Assembly: GCA_963742795.1 (NCBI GenBank)
Contig: CAVUNL010000025.1
Coordinates: 124,001-188,000 of the forward strand
Origin: Palsa-504 sp963742795
GTDB taxonomy: Bacteria; Actinomycetota; Actinomycetes; Streptosporangiales; Streptosporangiaceae
Direction of reading: 5' to 3'
Length of the DNA stretch: 64,000 bases
Position 1 is the stretch's first letter. Each line of letters opens with the position of its first letter. This document shows, piece by piece, positions 25,082 through 33,373 of this stretch. The notes beneath the pieces were generated by a model. The model was not told the DNA's origin, did no database searches, and saw only the letters and a program-made list of their open reading frames with translations. The translations under genes were made by a program, and so were the position numbers.

Positions 25082-28000
25082 CTAGGCGGGCTGGCGGGTG
25101 GCTAGCTGCTGGCTGATCACGGTGGAGACGCCGTCACCGCGCATGGTGATGCCATAGAGGGCGTCGGCGGCTTCCATGGTGCGGCGCTGGTGGGTGATGA
25201 CGATCAGCTGGGAGCTTTCGCGGAGCTCCTCGAAGACGCCGAGCAGGCGCTGCAGGTTGGTGTCATCCAGGGCCGCTTCCACCTCGTCCAGCACGTAGAA
25301 CGGGGAGGGGCGGGCCATGAAGATGGCGAACAGGTAGGCGATGGCGGTCAGCGACCGCTCCCCGCCGGACAGCAGCGAGAGCCGTTTGACCTTCTTGCCC
25401 GGCGGCCGGGCCTCGATCTCGATCCCGGTGGCCAGCATGTCGTCCGGCTCGGTGAGGACCAGGTTGCCCTGGCCGCCGGGGAACAGCCGGGAGAACAGCT
25501 GCTCGAACTCCCGGGCGGTGTCGGCGTAGGCGGAGGCGAACACCTCCTGAACCCGGTCGTCGACCTCCTTGACCACGGTGAGCAGGTCGCGGCGGGTCTT
25601 GCGCAGGTCTTCCAGCTGGGTGGCGAGGAACTGATGGCGTTCGGTCAGCGCGGCGTACTCCTCCAGGGCCAGCGGGTTGACCTTGCCCAGCCGGTCGAGC
25701 TGACGCTGGGCATCGGCGGCCCGGCGCTCGATCTCGGTCCGGTCGTAGCGGGACGGCCCAGCGGTCGGCGGGGCGGCCTCCCCGTCAATCACCGGCCCGG
25801 GCACCGGCACCGGCACCGGGACCTCCGGGCCGTACTCGGCGACCAGGGCGTCGGTCTCGATGCCGAACTCCTCCAGCGCGTGCTCGGACAACTGGGCCAG
25901 CCGCAGCCGGTGCTCGGCGCGGGCGATCTCGGTGCCGTGCGCGGTGTTCACCACCGTGTCCAGGTCGGCGGCCAGGTCGCGGACCCGGGCCCGGACGGCC
26001 TTGAGCTCGCCGGCGCCGCCCGCGCTGGCCGCCTGGGCCGCGGCCCGCCGGTCGGCGGCCTCGGCCACGGAGCGCTCGGCGGCCTCGACCGCGTAGCGAG
26101 CGCCCAGGGCGACGGCTTTGGCCACGCCGGCCTGCTCGGCGCGCCGGGCGCGGCGCTGCGAGGCCCGCTCGCGGGCCTGCCGCTCGGCGGCCGCGGCCGC
26201 GGTCAGCGAGTCGGCCCGGCCGCTGATCGCGCGCAGCCGCTCCTCGGCGGTGCGGACCTCGAGCCGGGCTTCCATCTCGGCGTCCCGGGCCGTCGCGCAC
26301 CGCTCGGCCAGGTCCTCGCGCAGCCAGCTGGACCCGTTAACCTCCTCGTCCGGCTCGGCGGGCTCGTCGGCCGCCTCCTCGGCGGCCGCGAGGTCCTGCC
26401 GGAGCCGGGCCAGCTTGGCCAGGCCCTGCTCGCCGGCCAGGCGGGCCGCCTCGATAGTGCCGTCCAGCCGGTCGGCCTCGTCCCGCGCGGCACGGGCCGC
26501 GCCGGCCAGCTGACCGAGCCGCCCGGAGACCGCCGCGGCTGCCGCGTCGGCCTCCTGCCGACGGGCGAGCGTCTGGGTCACGGACCGGCGGGCGGCCTCC
26601 TCGCCCTGGACCGCCTCGGCCAGCTGCTCGGCGGCCTGCTCGCACCGGCGCTGCGCGCCGGCCAGCCCGGCGGCCGCCTCGTCGGCCGCCACCCGCAGCT
26701 CGAGCAGGCTCTGCGGCCGGGCGCTGCCGCCGTGCGCCCAACAGGACCCGAGCAGGTCACCGGCGCGGGTCACGGCCTTCAATTCAGGATTTTCCCGAAC
26801 GACCCGGCGGGCCCGCGCCAGGTCCTCGACCACCACGACGTCGCGCAGCAGCTCGGCGGCGGCCTGGGCCAGTCCGTCCGGCGCCCGCACCAGGTCGACG
26901 GCATGGGTGAGACCCGGGGCCGTGGTGACCGGTGTGACTGGAGTGGCCGATGGGGCGGAGGGTGCGGAGGGGGCGGAGGGTGCGGAGGGTGCGGAGGGGG
27001 CGGAGGGGGCGGAGCGGAGGGGGCGGAGGGGGCGGAGGCTATGACTAGGCCGGCGCTGCCGGCGTCGTCGCGGCGGAGGGCGGCCAGGATGTCGGCGGCG
27101 GCGTCCAGGCCGGCCACGGCGACCGCGTCGGCGGCGCCGCCCAGGGCGGCGGCGACGGCCACCTCGTAGCCATCGGCCACCTGCAGTCGCTCGGCGAACG
27201 GGCCGAGCACGCCGGCGAACCGGGCGGGATCGGAGAGCAGGGCCGCGGAGGCGTCGGCGCCGCGGCGGGCGGCCTCGGCCAGCACCTCGGCGCGCGCCTT
27301 GAGGGCGGCCAGCTCGCGGGCTGATTCACGGTCCGCGGTGCGCAACGCCACGGTCCGTTCGGAAAATTCTGAAAGGGTGCGGTCGGCCTGCTCGTGTGCG
27401 GCGGCCAGCTCGCTACGGTCGTCGTCCCCACCGCCGGACACGTCGCGGACCTGGTCGTACTCGGCCTGGGCGAGCGCGGCCCGCTCGCGGGCCTGCTCGG
27501 CGGAGACGGCCAGGCGGTCGAGCTCCTCCTGGGCGGCGGCGCCGCGGCTGGCGGCCGCGCCGACCTGCTCGCGCAGCCGGGCCAGCTGGCCGGCCCGGGC
27601 CGCGGCGGCCTTGGCGCCCTCGGCGATCCGGCGTTCGGCCGCGGTGAGCTGGGCCTCGGCCGCGGTGCGCTCGGCGCCGGCGGCGGACAGGACCTTGCGG
27701 CCCGCCTCCAGCCGCTCGGTCAGTTCCTGTTCTTCGTCGCGCAGCTCCGCGGCCTGCCGGTCCAGCTCGTCGGGGTCACGGCCGGGGCGCTCGGGGTCGG
27801 CCTGCTCGGTCAGCAGGGTGTGCCGCTGGGCGGCCAGGTTCTGCGTCGAGCGCAGCCGCTCGGCCAGCGAAGATAGCGCGAACCAGGTTTCCTGGGCACG
27901 GGCCAGGATGGCCGAGGCCTGCTGGGCGGCCTGGTCCAGGTCGGTCTCGGTGCGCCGGGCCTGGGCCAGCTCCTGCTCCAGGGCAGTGCGGCGGGCCACC

Positions 28001-28752
28001 GCGGCCGCCTCGTCGGCCTCGTCGCGTTGCAGTTCGGCGGCCAGCGTCACGTAGTCGTCGGCCAGCAGACGCAGCCGCGCGTCGCGCAGCTCGGCCTGGA
28101 TGCCGGCCGCCTTCCTGGCCATCTCGGCCTGCCGGCCGAGCGGCTTGAGCCGGCGGCCCAGCTCGGCGGTCAGGTCGACCAGCCGGGTCAGGTTGGCCTG
28201 CATGGCCTCCAGCTTGCGCAGCGCCTTCTCCTTGCGCCTGCGGTGCTTGAGCACGCCGGCCGCTTCCTCGATCAGCGCGCGCCGGGCCTCGGGGCCCGCG
28301 TGCAGGATGTCGTCGAGCTGGCCCTGGCCGACGATCACGTGCATCTCGCGGCCCATACCCGAATCGGACAGCAACTCGGCGACATCGAGCAGGCGGCAGT
28401 GGTCGCCGTTGATGGCGTACTCGCTCTGCCCGGACCGGAACATCAGGCGGCTGATGGTGACTTCGGCGTAGTCGATGGGCAGGGCGCCATCGCTGTTGTC
28501 GATGGTGAGCGTGACCTCGGCCCGGCCCAGCGGCGCACGGGAGGTGGTGCCGGCGAAGACGACGTCCTCCATCTTGCCGCCGCGCAGGGACTTGGCACCC
28601 TGCTCGCCCATGACCCAGGACAAGGCGTCGACGATGTTGGACTTGCCCGAGCCGTTCGGGCCGACCACGCAGGTGATACCGGACTCCAGGCGCAGCGTGG
28701 TGGCGGAGGCGAACGACTTGAAGCCGCGCAGAGTGAGGCTCTTCAGGTACAC
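25082..28752 (-). CDS. smc: Chromosome condensation ATPase SMC, frame broken in a hinge repeat
   Basis: About 1,225 codons after correction, normal for the family. GTG start at 28752 after GAGGAGGGG. N-terminal head: GFKSFASATTL, Walker A GPNGSGKSNIVDALSWVMGEQ. Long Ala/Glu/Arg coiled coils surround a hinge (FAERLQVADGYEVAVAAALGG ... LARARRVVRENPELKAVTRAGDLL). C-terminal head: signature LLSGGERSLTAIAYLFAIF, Walker B FYVLDEVEAALDD, then VITHQRRTMEAAD. The frame is lost in an (APS)n-encoding 9-bp repeat between the hinge halves, where one unit is four bases short. Elsewhere there is no lesion, so functional protein or a sequence error in the repeat is more likely than a dead gene. Confidence 0.94.
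26952..27040. repeat. 9-bp tandem repeat inside the smc hinge
   Basis: About nine units of GGAGGGGGC / GGAGGGTGC. On the minus strand they encode Ala-Pro-Ser in the expected frame. One unit near 27010-27018 is cut to five bases, which changes the reading frame. Such an insertion is not a normal part of the SMC hinge. Confidence 0.9.
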
Positions 28753-28939
28753 GAACCCCCTCCTCTCGCTCCCCGCACCTTACCGTCCCGGGGCACGCCA
28801 AACCGGGAACCCGGCCGAAGGGACCGGTCCCGGGGGACCTCGCTGTGACTAACGGGGGGCCAGTGGGGTTGCTAATGATCAAGCAACACCCCATTGCCTA
28901 CCGGGTTAATGGCATATCACGGGGAAATAAACAACGAAG

Positions 28940-28963
28940 AGGGGCGCCGCGGCTGGCGCCCCT
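28940..28963 (-). terminator. Rho-independent-like terminator downstream of the small coiled-coil gene
   Basis: A perfect 9-bp stem AGGGGCGCC / GGCGCCCCT with a six-base loop (GCGGCT). On the minus strand it is followed by TCTTCGTTGTTTATTT, a fair U-rich tract, 35 bases beyond the stop at 28998. On the plus strand a weaker T-rich stretch follows as well, so it may work both ways. Confidence 0.7.
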
Positions 28964-28997
28964 GGTTCGTCTTTGTCGTTTCCTCGCCGACCGGCGC

Positions 28998-29189
28998 TCA
29001 GGCGAGCGCAGGTTCGCGGTCCGGCACCAGCATGTCCGGGCGGGCTGCCTCTACCGTGAGCGACTCGTTCGCTTCCTGGAGCCGGACAAGCTCGGCTTCC
29101 AGGTCTCGTACTCGCTGCTGGAGGCGGCGCATCTCAGAAATCATGCGGGGGTCGGGACCGCCGACGTGGCCGAATAGAGCCTTCGCCAT
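28998..29189 (-). CDS. Small conserved actinobacterial coiled-coil protein
   Basis: 63 aa, ATG at 29189 with GGAGGACC upstream. Sequence MAKALFGHVGGPDPRMISEM, then an amphipathic heptad stretch RRLQQRVRDLEAELVRLQEANESL (residues about 21-44) predicted to form a coiled coil, then an acidic tail. Short proteins with the same MAKAL.G.VGG.DPR start are found widely in actinobacteria; no function is established. Its own terminator follows, so it is likely monocistronic. Confidence 0.8.
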   Translation of the reverse strand: MAKALFGHVGGPDPRMISEMRRLQQRVRDLEAELVRLQEANESLTVEAARPDMLVPDREPALA

Positions 29190-29361
29190 TGTTAAAGGTC
29201 CTCCACGCTGAGTGACCAGAGTGGGCACATACTCAACACACGCGTACTCGCGCGCGCAATCAACGTGTTCTAGTTTCCCACCCAGGCGTTTGCTGGTCAA
29301 GTTGAGGGCCGTTCCCGGCCCGGTTAAATACCTTATCACCCTTAACAACGGATTTTGCCCT

Positions 29362-29413
29362 GCTCATCAGCTGGGCTCATCAGCTGGGCTCATCAGCTGG
29401 GCTCATCAGCTGG
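29362..29413. repeat. 13-bp tandem repeat just past the mutM stop
   Basis: Four exact units of GCTCATCAGCTGG (29362-29374, 29375-29387, 29388-29400, 29401-29413), then a degenerate fifth that contains the mutM stop codon (29416-29418). Each unit contains the palindrome CAGCTG. Confidence 0.92.
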
Positions 29414-29415
29414 GC

Positions 29416-30267
29416 TCACCAGTGGGCGCGGCGGGGCCGGGGCTGGCACTGCGGGCAGCTGTAGGCCGACCGGTTCATGAACGGGTCGCGCCGCACCGGG
29501 GCACCGCACTTAGGGCACGGCAGGCCCTCGCGGCCGTAGACGGCAAGCGAGCGGTCGAAGTAGCCGCTCTCCCCGTTGACGTCGACGTACAGGCTGTCGA
29601 AGCTCGTCCCCCCGGCGGTCATGGCCTCGCCCAGGACCTCGCGGACCGCGGCCAGCAGCCTGCTGACCTCCGGCCCGTTGAGGGTCTCGGTAGGCCGGGC
29701 CCAGTGCAGGCCCGCCCGCCACAGCGCCTCGTCGGCGTAGATGTTGCCGACCCCGCTGATCAGCGACTGGTCGAGGAGGGCGCGTTTGACACCGGTGTGC
29801 CGCTGGCGCAGCCGCCGGGCCAGGGCGGCGGGGTCGAAGGATGGCTCGAACGGGTCGGGGGCGATGTGGGCGATCGGCCCGGGGAGTTCGGCGCCGTCGG
29901 GCACGAAGCACATGTGGCCGAACGTCCGCTGGTCGGTGAAGCGCAGATCGGGACCGGGGTCTTTGAAGGTGAATCGGATCCGCACGTGCGGGGACAGCGG
30001 GCGGTCCGGCTCGCCGACCAGCAGCTGCCCGCTCATGCCCAGGTGCGCGAGCAGGGCGTCCTCGCCCACCGACAGCCACAGGTACTTGCCGCGGCGCTTG
30101 ACGGCATCGAGGCTGCGCCCGGTGAGCGCGGCCTCGAAGTCGGCCGCGCCCGCCAGGTGGCGGCGCACGGAGCGCGGGTGCAGGACGCGGACGGTGTCGA
30201 TGGCCCGGCCGGAGACGTGGTGCTCCAGGCCGCGGCGGACGGTTTCGACTTCGGGTAGTTCGGGCAC
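29416..30267 (-). CDS. mutM: Formamidopyrimidine-DNA glycosylase
   Basis: 283 aa, start ATG 30267. The mature N-terminal Pro-Glu nucleophile motif PELPEVETVRRGL is intact, as are the helix-two-turn-helix (LLDQSLISGVGNIYADEALW) and the C-terminal zinc finger CPKCGAPVRRDPFMNRSAYSCPQC. It removes oxidised purines such as 8-oxoguanine and cleaves the strand. Follows rnc by four bases, the usual actinobacterial arrangement. Confidence 0.96.
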   Translation of the reverse strand: MPELPEVETVRRGLEHHVSGRAIDTVRVLHPRSVRRHLAGAADFEAALTGRSLDAVKRRGKYLWLSVGEDALLAHLGMSGQLLVGEPDRPLSPHVRIRFTFKDPGPDLRFTDQRTFGHMCFVPDGAELPGPIAHIAPDPFEPSFDPAALARRLRQRHTGVKRALLDQSLISGVGNIYADEALWRAGLHWARPTETLNGPEVSRLLAAVREVLGEAMTAGGTSFDSLYVDVNGESGYFDRSLAVYGREGLPCPKCGAPVRRDPFMNRSAYSCPQCQPRPRRAHW

Positions 30268-30271
30268 GCGG

Positions 30272-31072
30272 TCAGCTGTCTCCCGCGGGCCCGGGTGCGT
30301 GCCCGTCGTCTGCGTCGTCGCCCTTGTCGCCCTTGTCGTTCTGCGGCGGGGCGGACTCTGTGTTGATCGCGGTCCAGGCCGCCTCGGCCGCGTGCTGCTC
30401 GGCCTCCTTCTTGGTGTGGCCCTGGCCGGAGCCGAGCACGTGCCCGCCGACCCGGACCGCGGCCCGGAACGACTTCTGGTGGTCCGGCCCGCTCTCCTCG
30501 ACCTGGTAGTCCGGCACCCCGAGCATGCGGGCCGCGGTCAGCTCCTGGAGCGAGGTCTTCCAGTCCAGCCCGGCGCCCAGCCCGGCCGACCTGGCGATGA
30601 CCGGGTCGAACAGGCGATGGACCAGCGCGCTGGCCTCGGCCAGCCCGCAGTCGATGTAGACCGCCCCGATGATGGCCTCCAGCGTGTCGGCCAGGATCGA
30701 GGACTTGTTGCGGCCGCCGGTCACCTCTTCGCCCCGGCCGAGCCTGACGTAGGAGCCCAGGCTCAGCTCCCGCGCCACGTCGGCCAGGGCCCTCATCTGG
30801 ACCACGGCCGCGCGCAGCTTGGCCAGCTGTCCCTCGGGCAGGCTCGGGTAGCCGCGGAACAGCGTGTCGGTGACGACCAGGCCGAGGACCGAGTCGCCGA
30901 GGAACTCCAGCCGCTCGTTGGTGGGCGGGTTGGCGTTCTCGTAGGCGAACGAGCGGTGCGTCAGCGCCCGCTCCAGCGACTTGGGCATGATCGGCACGCC
31001 GAGGGCATGCCGGAGTTCGGCGGGATCCCGTCCGGCGTTGCCCGCGTCCCAGGCCCGGCTCACCATGCCCAC
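30272..31072 (-). CDS. rnc: Ribonuclease III
   Basis: 266 aa. Catalytic domain with the signature NERLEFLGDSVLGL and DTLEAIIGAVYID (acidic metal ligands), and a double-stranded-RNA-binding domain DWKTSLQELTAAR ... GSGQGHTKKEAEQHAAEAAW. A hydrophilic Asp/Gly/Lys-rich tail follows. It processes rRNA precursors and other structured RNA. Downstream of rpmF by ten bases and upstream of mutM. Confidence 0.96.
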   Translation of the reverse strand: MGMVSRAWDAGNAGRDPAELRHALGVPIMPKSLERALTHRSFAYENANPPTNERLEFLGDSVLGLVVTDTLFRGYPSLPEGQLAKLRAAVVQMRALADVARELSLGSYVRLGRGEEVTGGRNKSSILADTLEAIIGAVYIDCGLAEASALVHRLFDPVIARSAGLGAGLDWKTSLQELTAARMLGVPDYQVEESGPDHQKSFRAAVRVGGHVLGSGQGHTKKEAEQHAAEAAWTAINTESAPPQNDKGDKGDDADDGHAPGPAGDS

Positions 31073-31082
31073 CGCGCCCGGC

Positions 31083-31259
31083 TCAGGACGGGTTGAGGAC
31101 CTGACGGCGACGGTACGTGCCGCAGGTCGGGCAGGCCACGTGCGGCAGCTTGGGATCGTGGCACTGCGGGCAGCTCACCAGCGTCGGCGCAGTGGTCTTC
31201 CAGTTCGAGCGTCGTGATCGGGTGTTGCTGCGGGACATCCTCCGCTTGGGAACCGCCAC
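31083..31259 (-). CDS. rpmF: 50S ribosomal protein L32, zinc-binding form
   Basis: 58 aa from a GTG at 31259 (AVPKRRMSRSNTRSRRSNWK). Two Cys pairs (CPQC and CPTC, residues about 30-46) make the zinc ribbon. It sits between yceD (one-base gap) and rnc, the conserved yceD-rpmF-rnc-mutM order. Confidence 0.95.
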   Translation of the reverse strand: MAVPKRRMSRSNTRSRRSNWKTTAPTLVSCPQCHDPKLPHVACPTCGTYRRRQVLNPS

Positions 31260-31260
31260 G

Positions 31261-31935
31261 TCAGCCCTCCTGTAGGTCGACGGCGCCGCTGCGCCGTGTT
31301 GGTTGGTCACCGAGCTGCTCGAGGGCGGCCCAGCGCGGGTCCGTTGAATCGTCGTGCCCGTGCCCCGGGCCCGCGTCGTCCAGCGGCACTCCGCACTCGG
31401 CGCACAGCCCTGGGCAGTCCTCCCGGCACAGCGGTGACATCGGCAGCGCGAGCACCACCGCGTCCCGCAGGACCGGCTCCAGGTCGAGCAGGTCGCCGTC
31501 GAGGTAACGCTCCTCGTCGTTCTGCTCGGTGTCCTCGTCAAACCATTCACGGCTGTTACGCCGGTCGTGCTTTGCGTTCTTGTCGTACTTTTCGTGCTTG
31601 TCGTGCTTCTCGTGCGTCCGGCGGCCGTCGGCGTACAGGTAGAGCTCGGTGAAACTGGCTGTCACCGAGGTGTTCAGCGGCCTCAGGCAGCGGGCGCACT
31701 CGCCCGCCAGCGGTGCGGTCGCCGACCCGGTGACCAGCACGCCTTCGGTCACGGCCTCGAACTTGACGTCCAGGTACGTATCGGCGCCGACCGGTACCCT
31801 GGCGAGCTCCAGACGCAGGTCGTCCGGGGCTGGCACGGTCAGCTGGTGAGTCCGCGCGGAACCGGCCTGGCGGCCGAGCGTGCGTGTATCAAAAACAAGC
31901 GCGCCGCGAGGCGCGTTCGTGCGTGTGTTGGGCAT
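31261..31935 (-). CDS. yceD: YceD/DUF177 family protein with a His/Lys-rich insert
   Basis: 224 aa. The family core is visible: PAPDDLRLELARVPVGADTYLDV, VLVTGSATAPLAGECARCLRP, and the C-terminal LCREDCPGLCAECGVPLDD, where the Cys residues probably bind metal. Family members are linked to rRNA/L32 expression and 23S rRNA accumulation. Residues about 105-125 are an unusual hydrophilic insertion (HEKHDKHEKYDKNAKH) encoded by a 9-bp repeat (TCGTGCTTN type, 31570-31618). Confidence 0.9.
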   Translation of the reverse strand: MPNTRTNAPRGALVFDTRTLGRQAGSARTHQLTVPAPDDLRLELARVPVGADTYLDVKFEAVTEGVLVTGSATAPLAGECARCLRPLNTSVTASFTELYLYADGRRTHEKHDKHEKYDKNAKHDRRNSREWFDEDTEQNDEERYLDGDLLDLEPVLRDAVVLALPMSPLCREDCPGLCAECGVPLDDAGPGHGHDDSTDPRWAALEQLGDQPTRRSGAVDLQEG

Positions 31936-32052
31936 GACAGTGTACTCGCGTATGTAGCGATTGCGGAACGAGCGCCCAGCCTACCGGCGGCGCGCAGTAA
32001 TCCCAACTTGACCGCGCCCGCCGCGATTCCCGGGCCTGGTTATTCCGCGGTT

Positions 32053-32532
32053 TTACGCTTCTGCCAGGCGGGCCTTCAGCCGGGCCAGAACCGCGTCGGG
32101 GACCAGCCCGCTGACGTCTCCGCCGTACCTCGTGATCTCCTTGACCAGGCTGGAGCTGAGGAAGGAGTACAGCGGGTTGGTGGTCATGAACAGCGTCTCG
32201 ACCTTGGCCATGCGATAGTTCATCTGCGCCATCTGCATCTCGTACTCAAAGTCGGTGACCGCGCGCAGGCCCTTGATCACGGCGGTGATCCCGTTGGCCG
32301 CGCAGAAGTCCACCAGCAGGCCGTGGAACCGGTCGATCTTCACGTTGCCGCAGTGGGCGGTCACCTCGGTGAGCATCTCGACCCGCTCGTCCACCGTGAA
32401 CAGGCTGTGCTTGGTCACGTTGATCAGCACGGCCACGACCACCTCGTCGTACAGCCCGGACGCGCGGCTGATGATATCGAGGTGCCCGTTGGTGACGGGA
32501 TCGAAGGAACCCGGACAGACGACGCGGTGCAC
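32053..32532 (-). CDS. coaD: Phosphopantetheine adenylyltransferase
   Basis: 159 aa from a GTG at 32532. Nucleotidyltransferase HxGH motif in CPGSFDPVTNGHLDIISRA, the RGLR-equivalent KGLRAVTDFEYEMQMAQMN, and the ATP-binding NPLYSFLSSSLVKEI. It catalyses the penultimate step of coenzyme A synthesis. Follows rsmD directly, as in most actinobacteria. Confidence 0.96.
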   Translation of the reverse strand: MHRVVCPGSFDPVTNGHLDIISRASGLYDEVVVAVLINVTKHSLFTVDERVEMLTEVTAHCGNVKIDRFHGLLVDFCAANGITAVIKGLRAVTDFEYEMQMAQMNYRMAKVETLFMTTNPLYSFLSSSLVKEITRYGGDVSGLVPDAVLARLKARLAEA

Positions 32533-32547
32533 GCGATGCCACCCCTT

Positions 32548-33160
32548 TCACGGTTCAGCGAGCAGGTTATACGGGGTCCCCTTACTGGGGGATGCCTCCC
32601 CAGACCCCCCGGCGTACCAGAAGGTCGCCTCCCCGTAGCGGCGCGCCCGGTCGGGCTGAACAGGCCGGCCAGCTGACCGGCCCGGACCGGGTAGCGCGCT
32701 CGACGATCACCAACGCCTCCGGCGCCAGCCAGCCGTGGTCGCTTACCATTTGGAGCATGGCCGAGACCTCGTCGCCGGCCAGCGCGTAGGGCGGGTCGGC
32801 GAAGACGACGTGGTACGGGCCGTTGTCCGGGCCTTTGGCCAAGACTCGTTCCACCCGGTCGGTGGCGAGCTCGGCGCCGGGCAGGCCGATGGCCGCGATG
32901 TTGTCCCGGATGACGCGGGCCGCCCTGGCCCCGGATTCCACCAGCAGCACGTGCTCGGCACCCCGGGACAGGGCCTCCAGGCCGACCGCGCCGGATCCGG
33001 CGTACAGGTCGAGCACGCGCGCGCCGTCCAGCGAGCCGGTCAGCGAGACGACCGTGGCGAACAGCCCTTCCCGGGCGCGGTCGCTGGTCGGGCGGGTGTT
33101 CCGGCCGTCCGGGACGGCCAGCCGCCGTCCGCCGGCCTCGCCGGCGATCACGCGTGCCAT
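32548..33160 (-). CDS. rsmD: 16S rRNA (guanine966-N2)-methyltransferase RsmD, frameshifted near its end
   Basis: ATG at 33160 (MARVIAGEAGGRRLAVPDGR). SAM-binding LDLYAGSGAVGLEALSRGA and the catalytic VFADPPYAL are intact. After VSWPA one extra C (near 32664) breaks the frame; as written the protein ends at 32582 with RRGVWGGIPQ. Removing it gives the family ending RYGEATFWYAGG followed by a short extension to a TGA at 32548, 16 bases before coaD. That extension is encoded by a GC palindrome copy. Confidence 0.9.
32573..32612 (-). repeat. GC palindrome family copy in the rsmD 3' end
   Basis: Minus strand GGGGGGTCTGGGGAGGCATC then CCCCCAGTAAGGGGACCCC. Outer arms GGGGTC/GACCCC and inner arms CTGGGG/CCCCAG pair. 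Same family as 12537, 15513, 33671 and 36036. Confidence 0.7.
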
Positions 33161-33298
33161 GCCTTAAGTGTGCACGTCGGCCGGGGCCGCGACTCCTCGC
33201 CCGCGGCGTTGTAGCCCGTCGTGGTCGGCCTGCTACGTGATGCCGCCCGTTATGCCCAGTTATGTCCTAACTTCACATTGAGACATTTCGGGTGACGA

Positions 33299-33353
33299 TC
33301 ATGATCGTGAACAGTTCGGGACAAATGCTGCCCAAAACTGTTCACGATCATGA
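33299..33353. repeat. 18-bp perfect inverted repeat between recG and rsmD
   Basis: TCATGATCGTGAACAGTT (33299-33316) and AACTGTTCACGATCATGA (33336-33353) are perfect complements around a 19-base centre in which GGG and CCC can extend the stem. It is far less GC-rich than its surroundings. Both flanking genes are on the minus strand (recG ends 20 bases away). It could be a terminator without a U tract, a protein-binding site, or a small non-autonomous mobile repeat. Confidence 0.85.
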
Positions 33354-33373
33354 AACCGCTCGAGCCGAGGGGG

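Noticed and set aside
29362..29413. CRISPR array
   Set aside because: The 13-bp units are directly adjacent with no unique spacers, and there are no cas genes. None of the other tandem arrays has spacer structure either.
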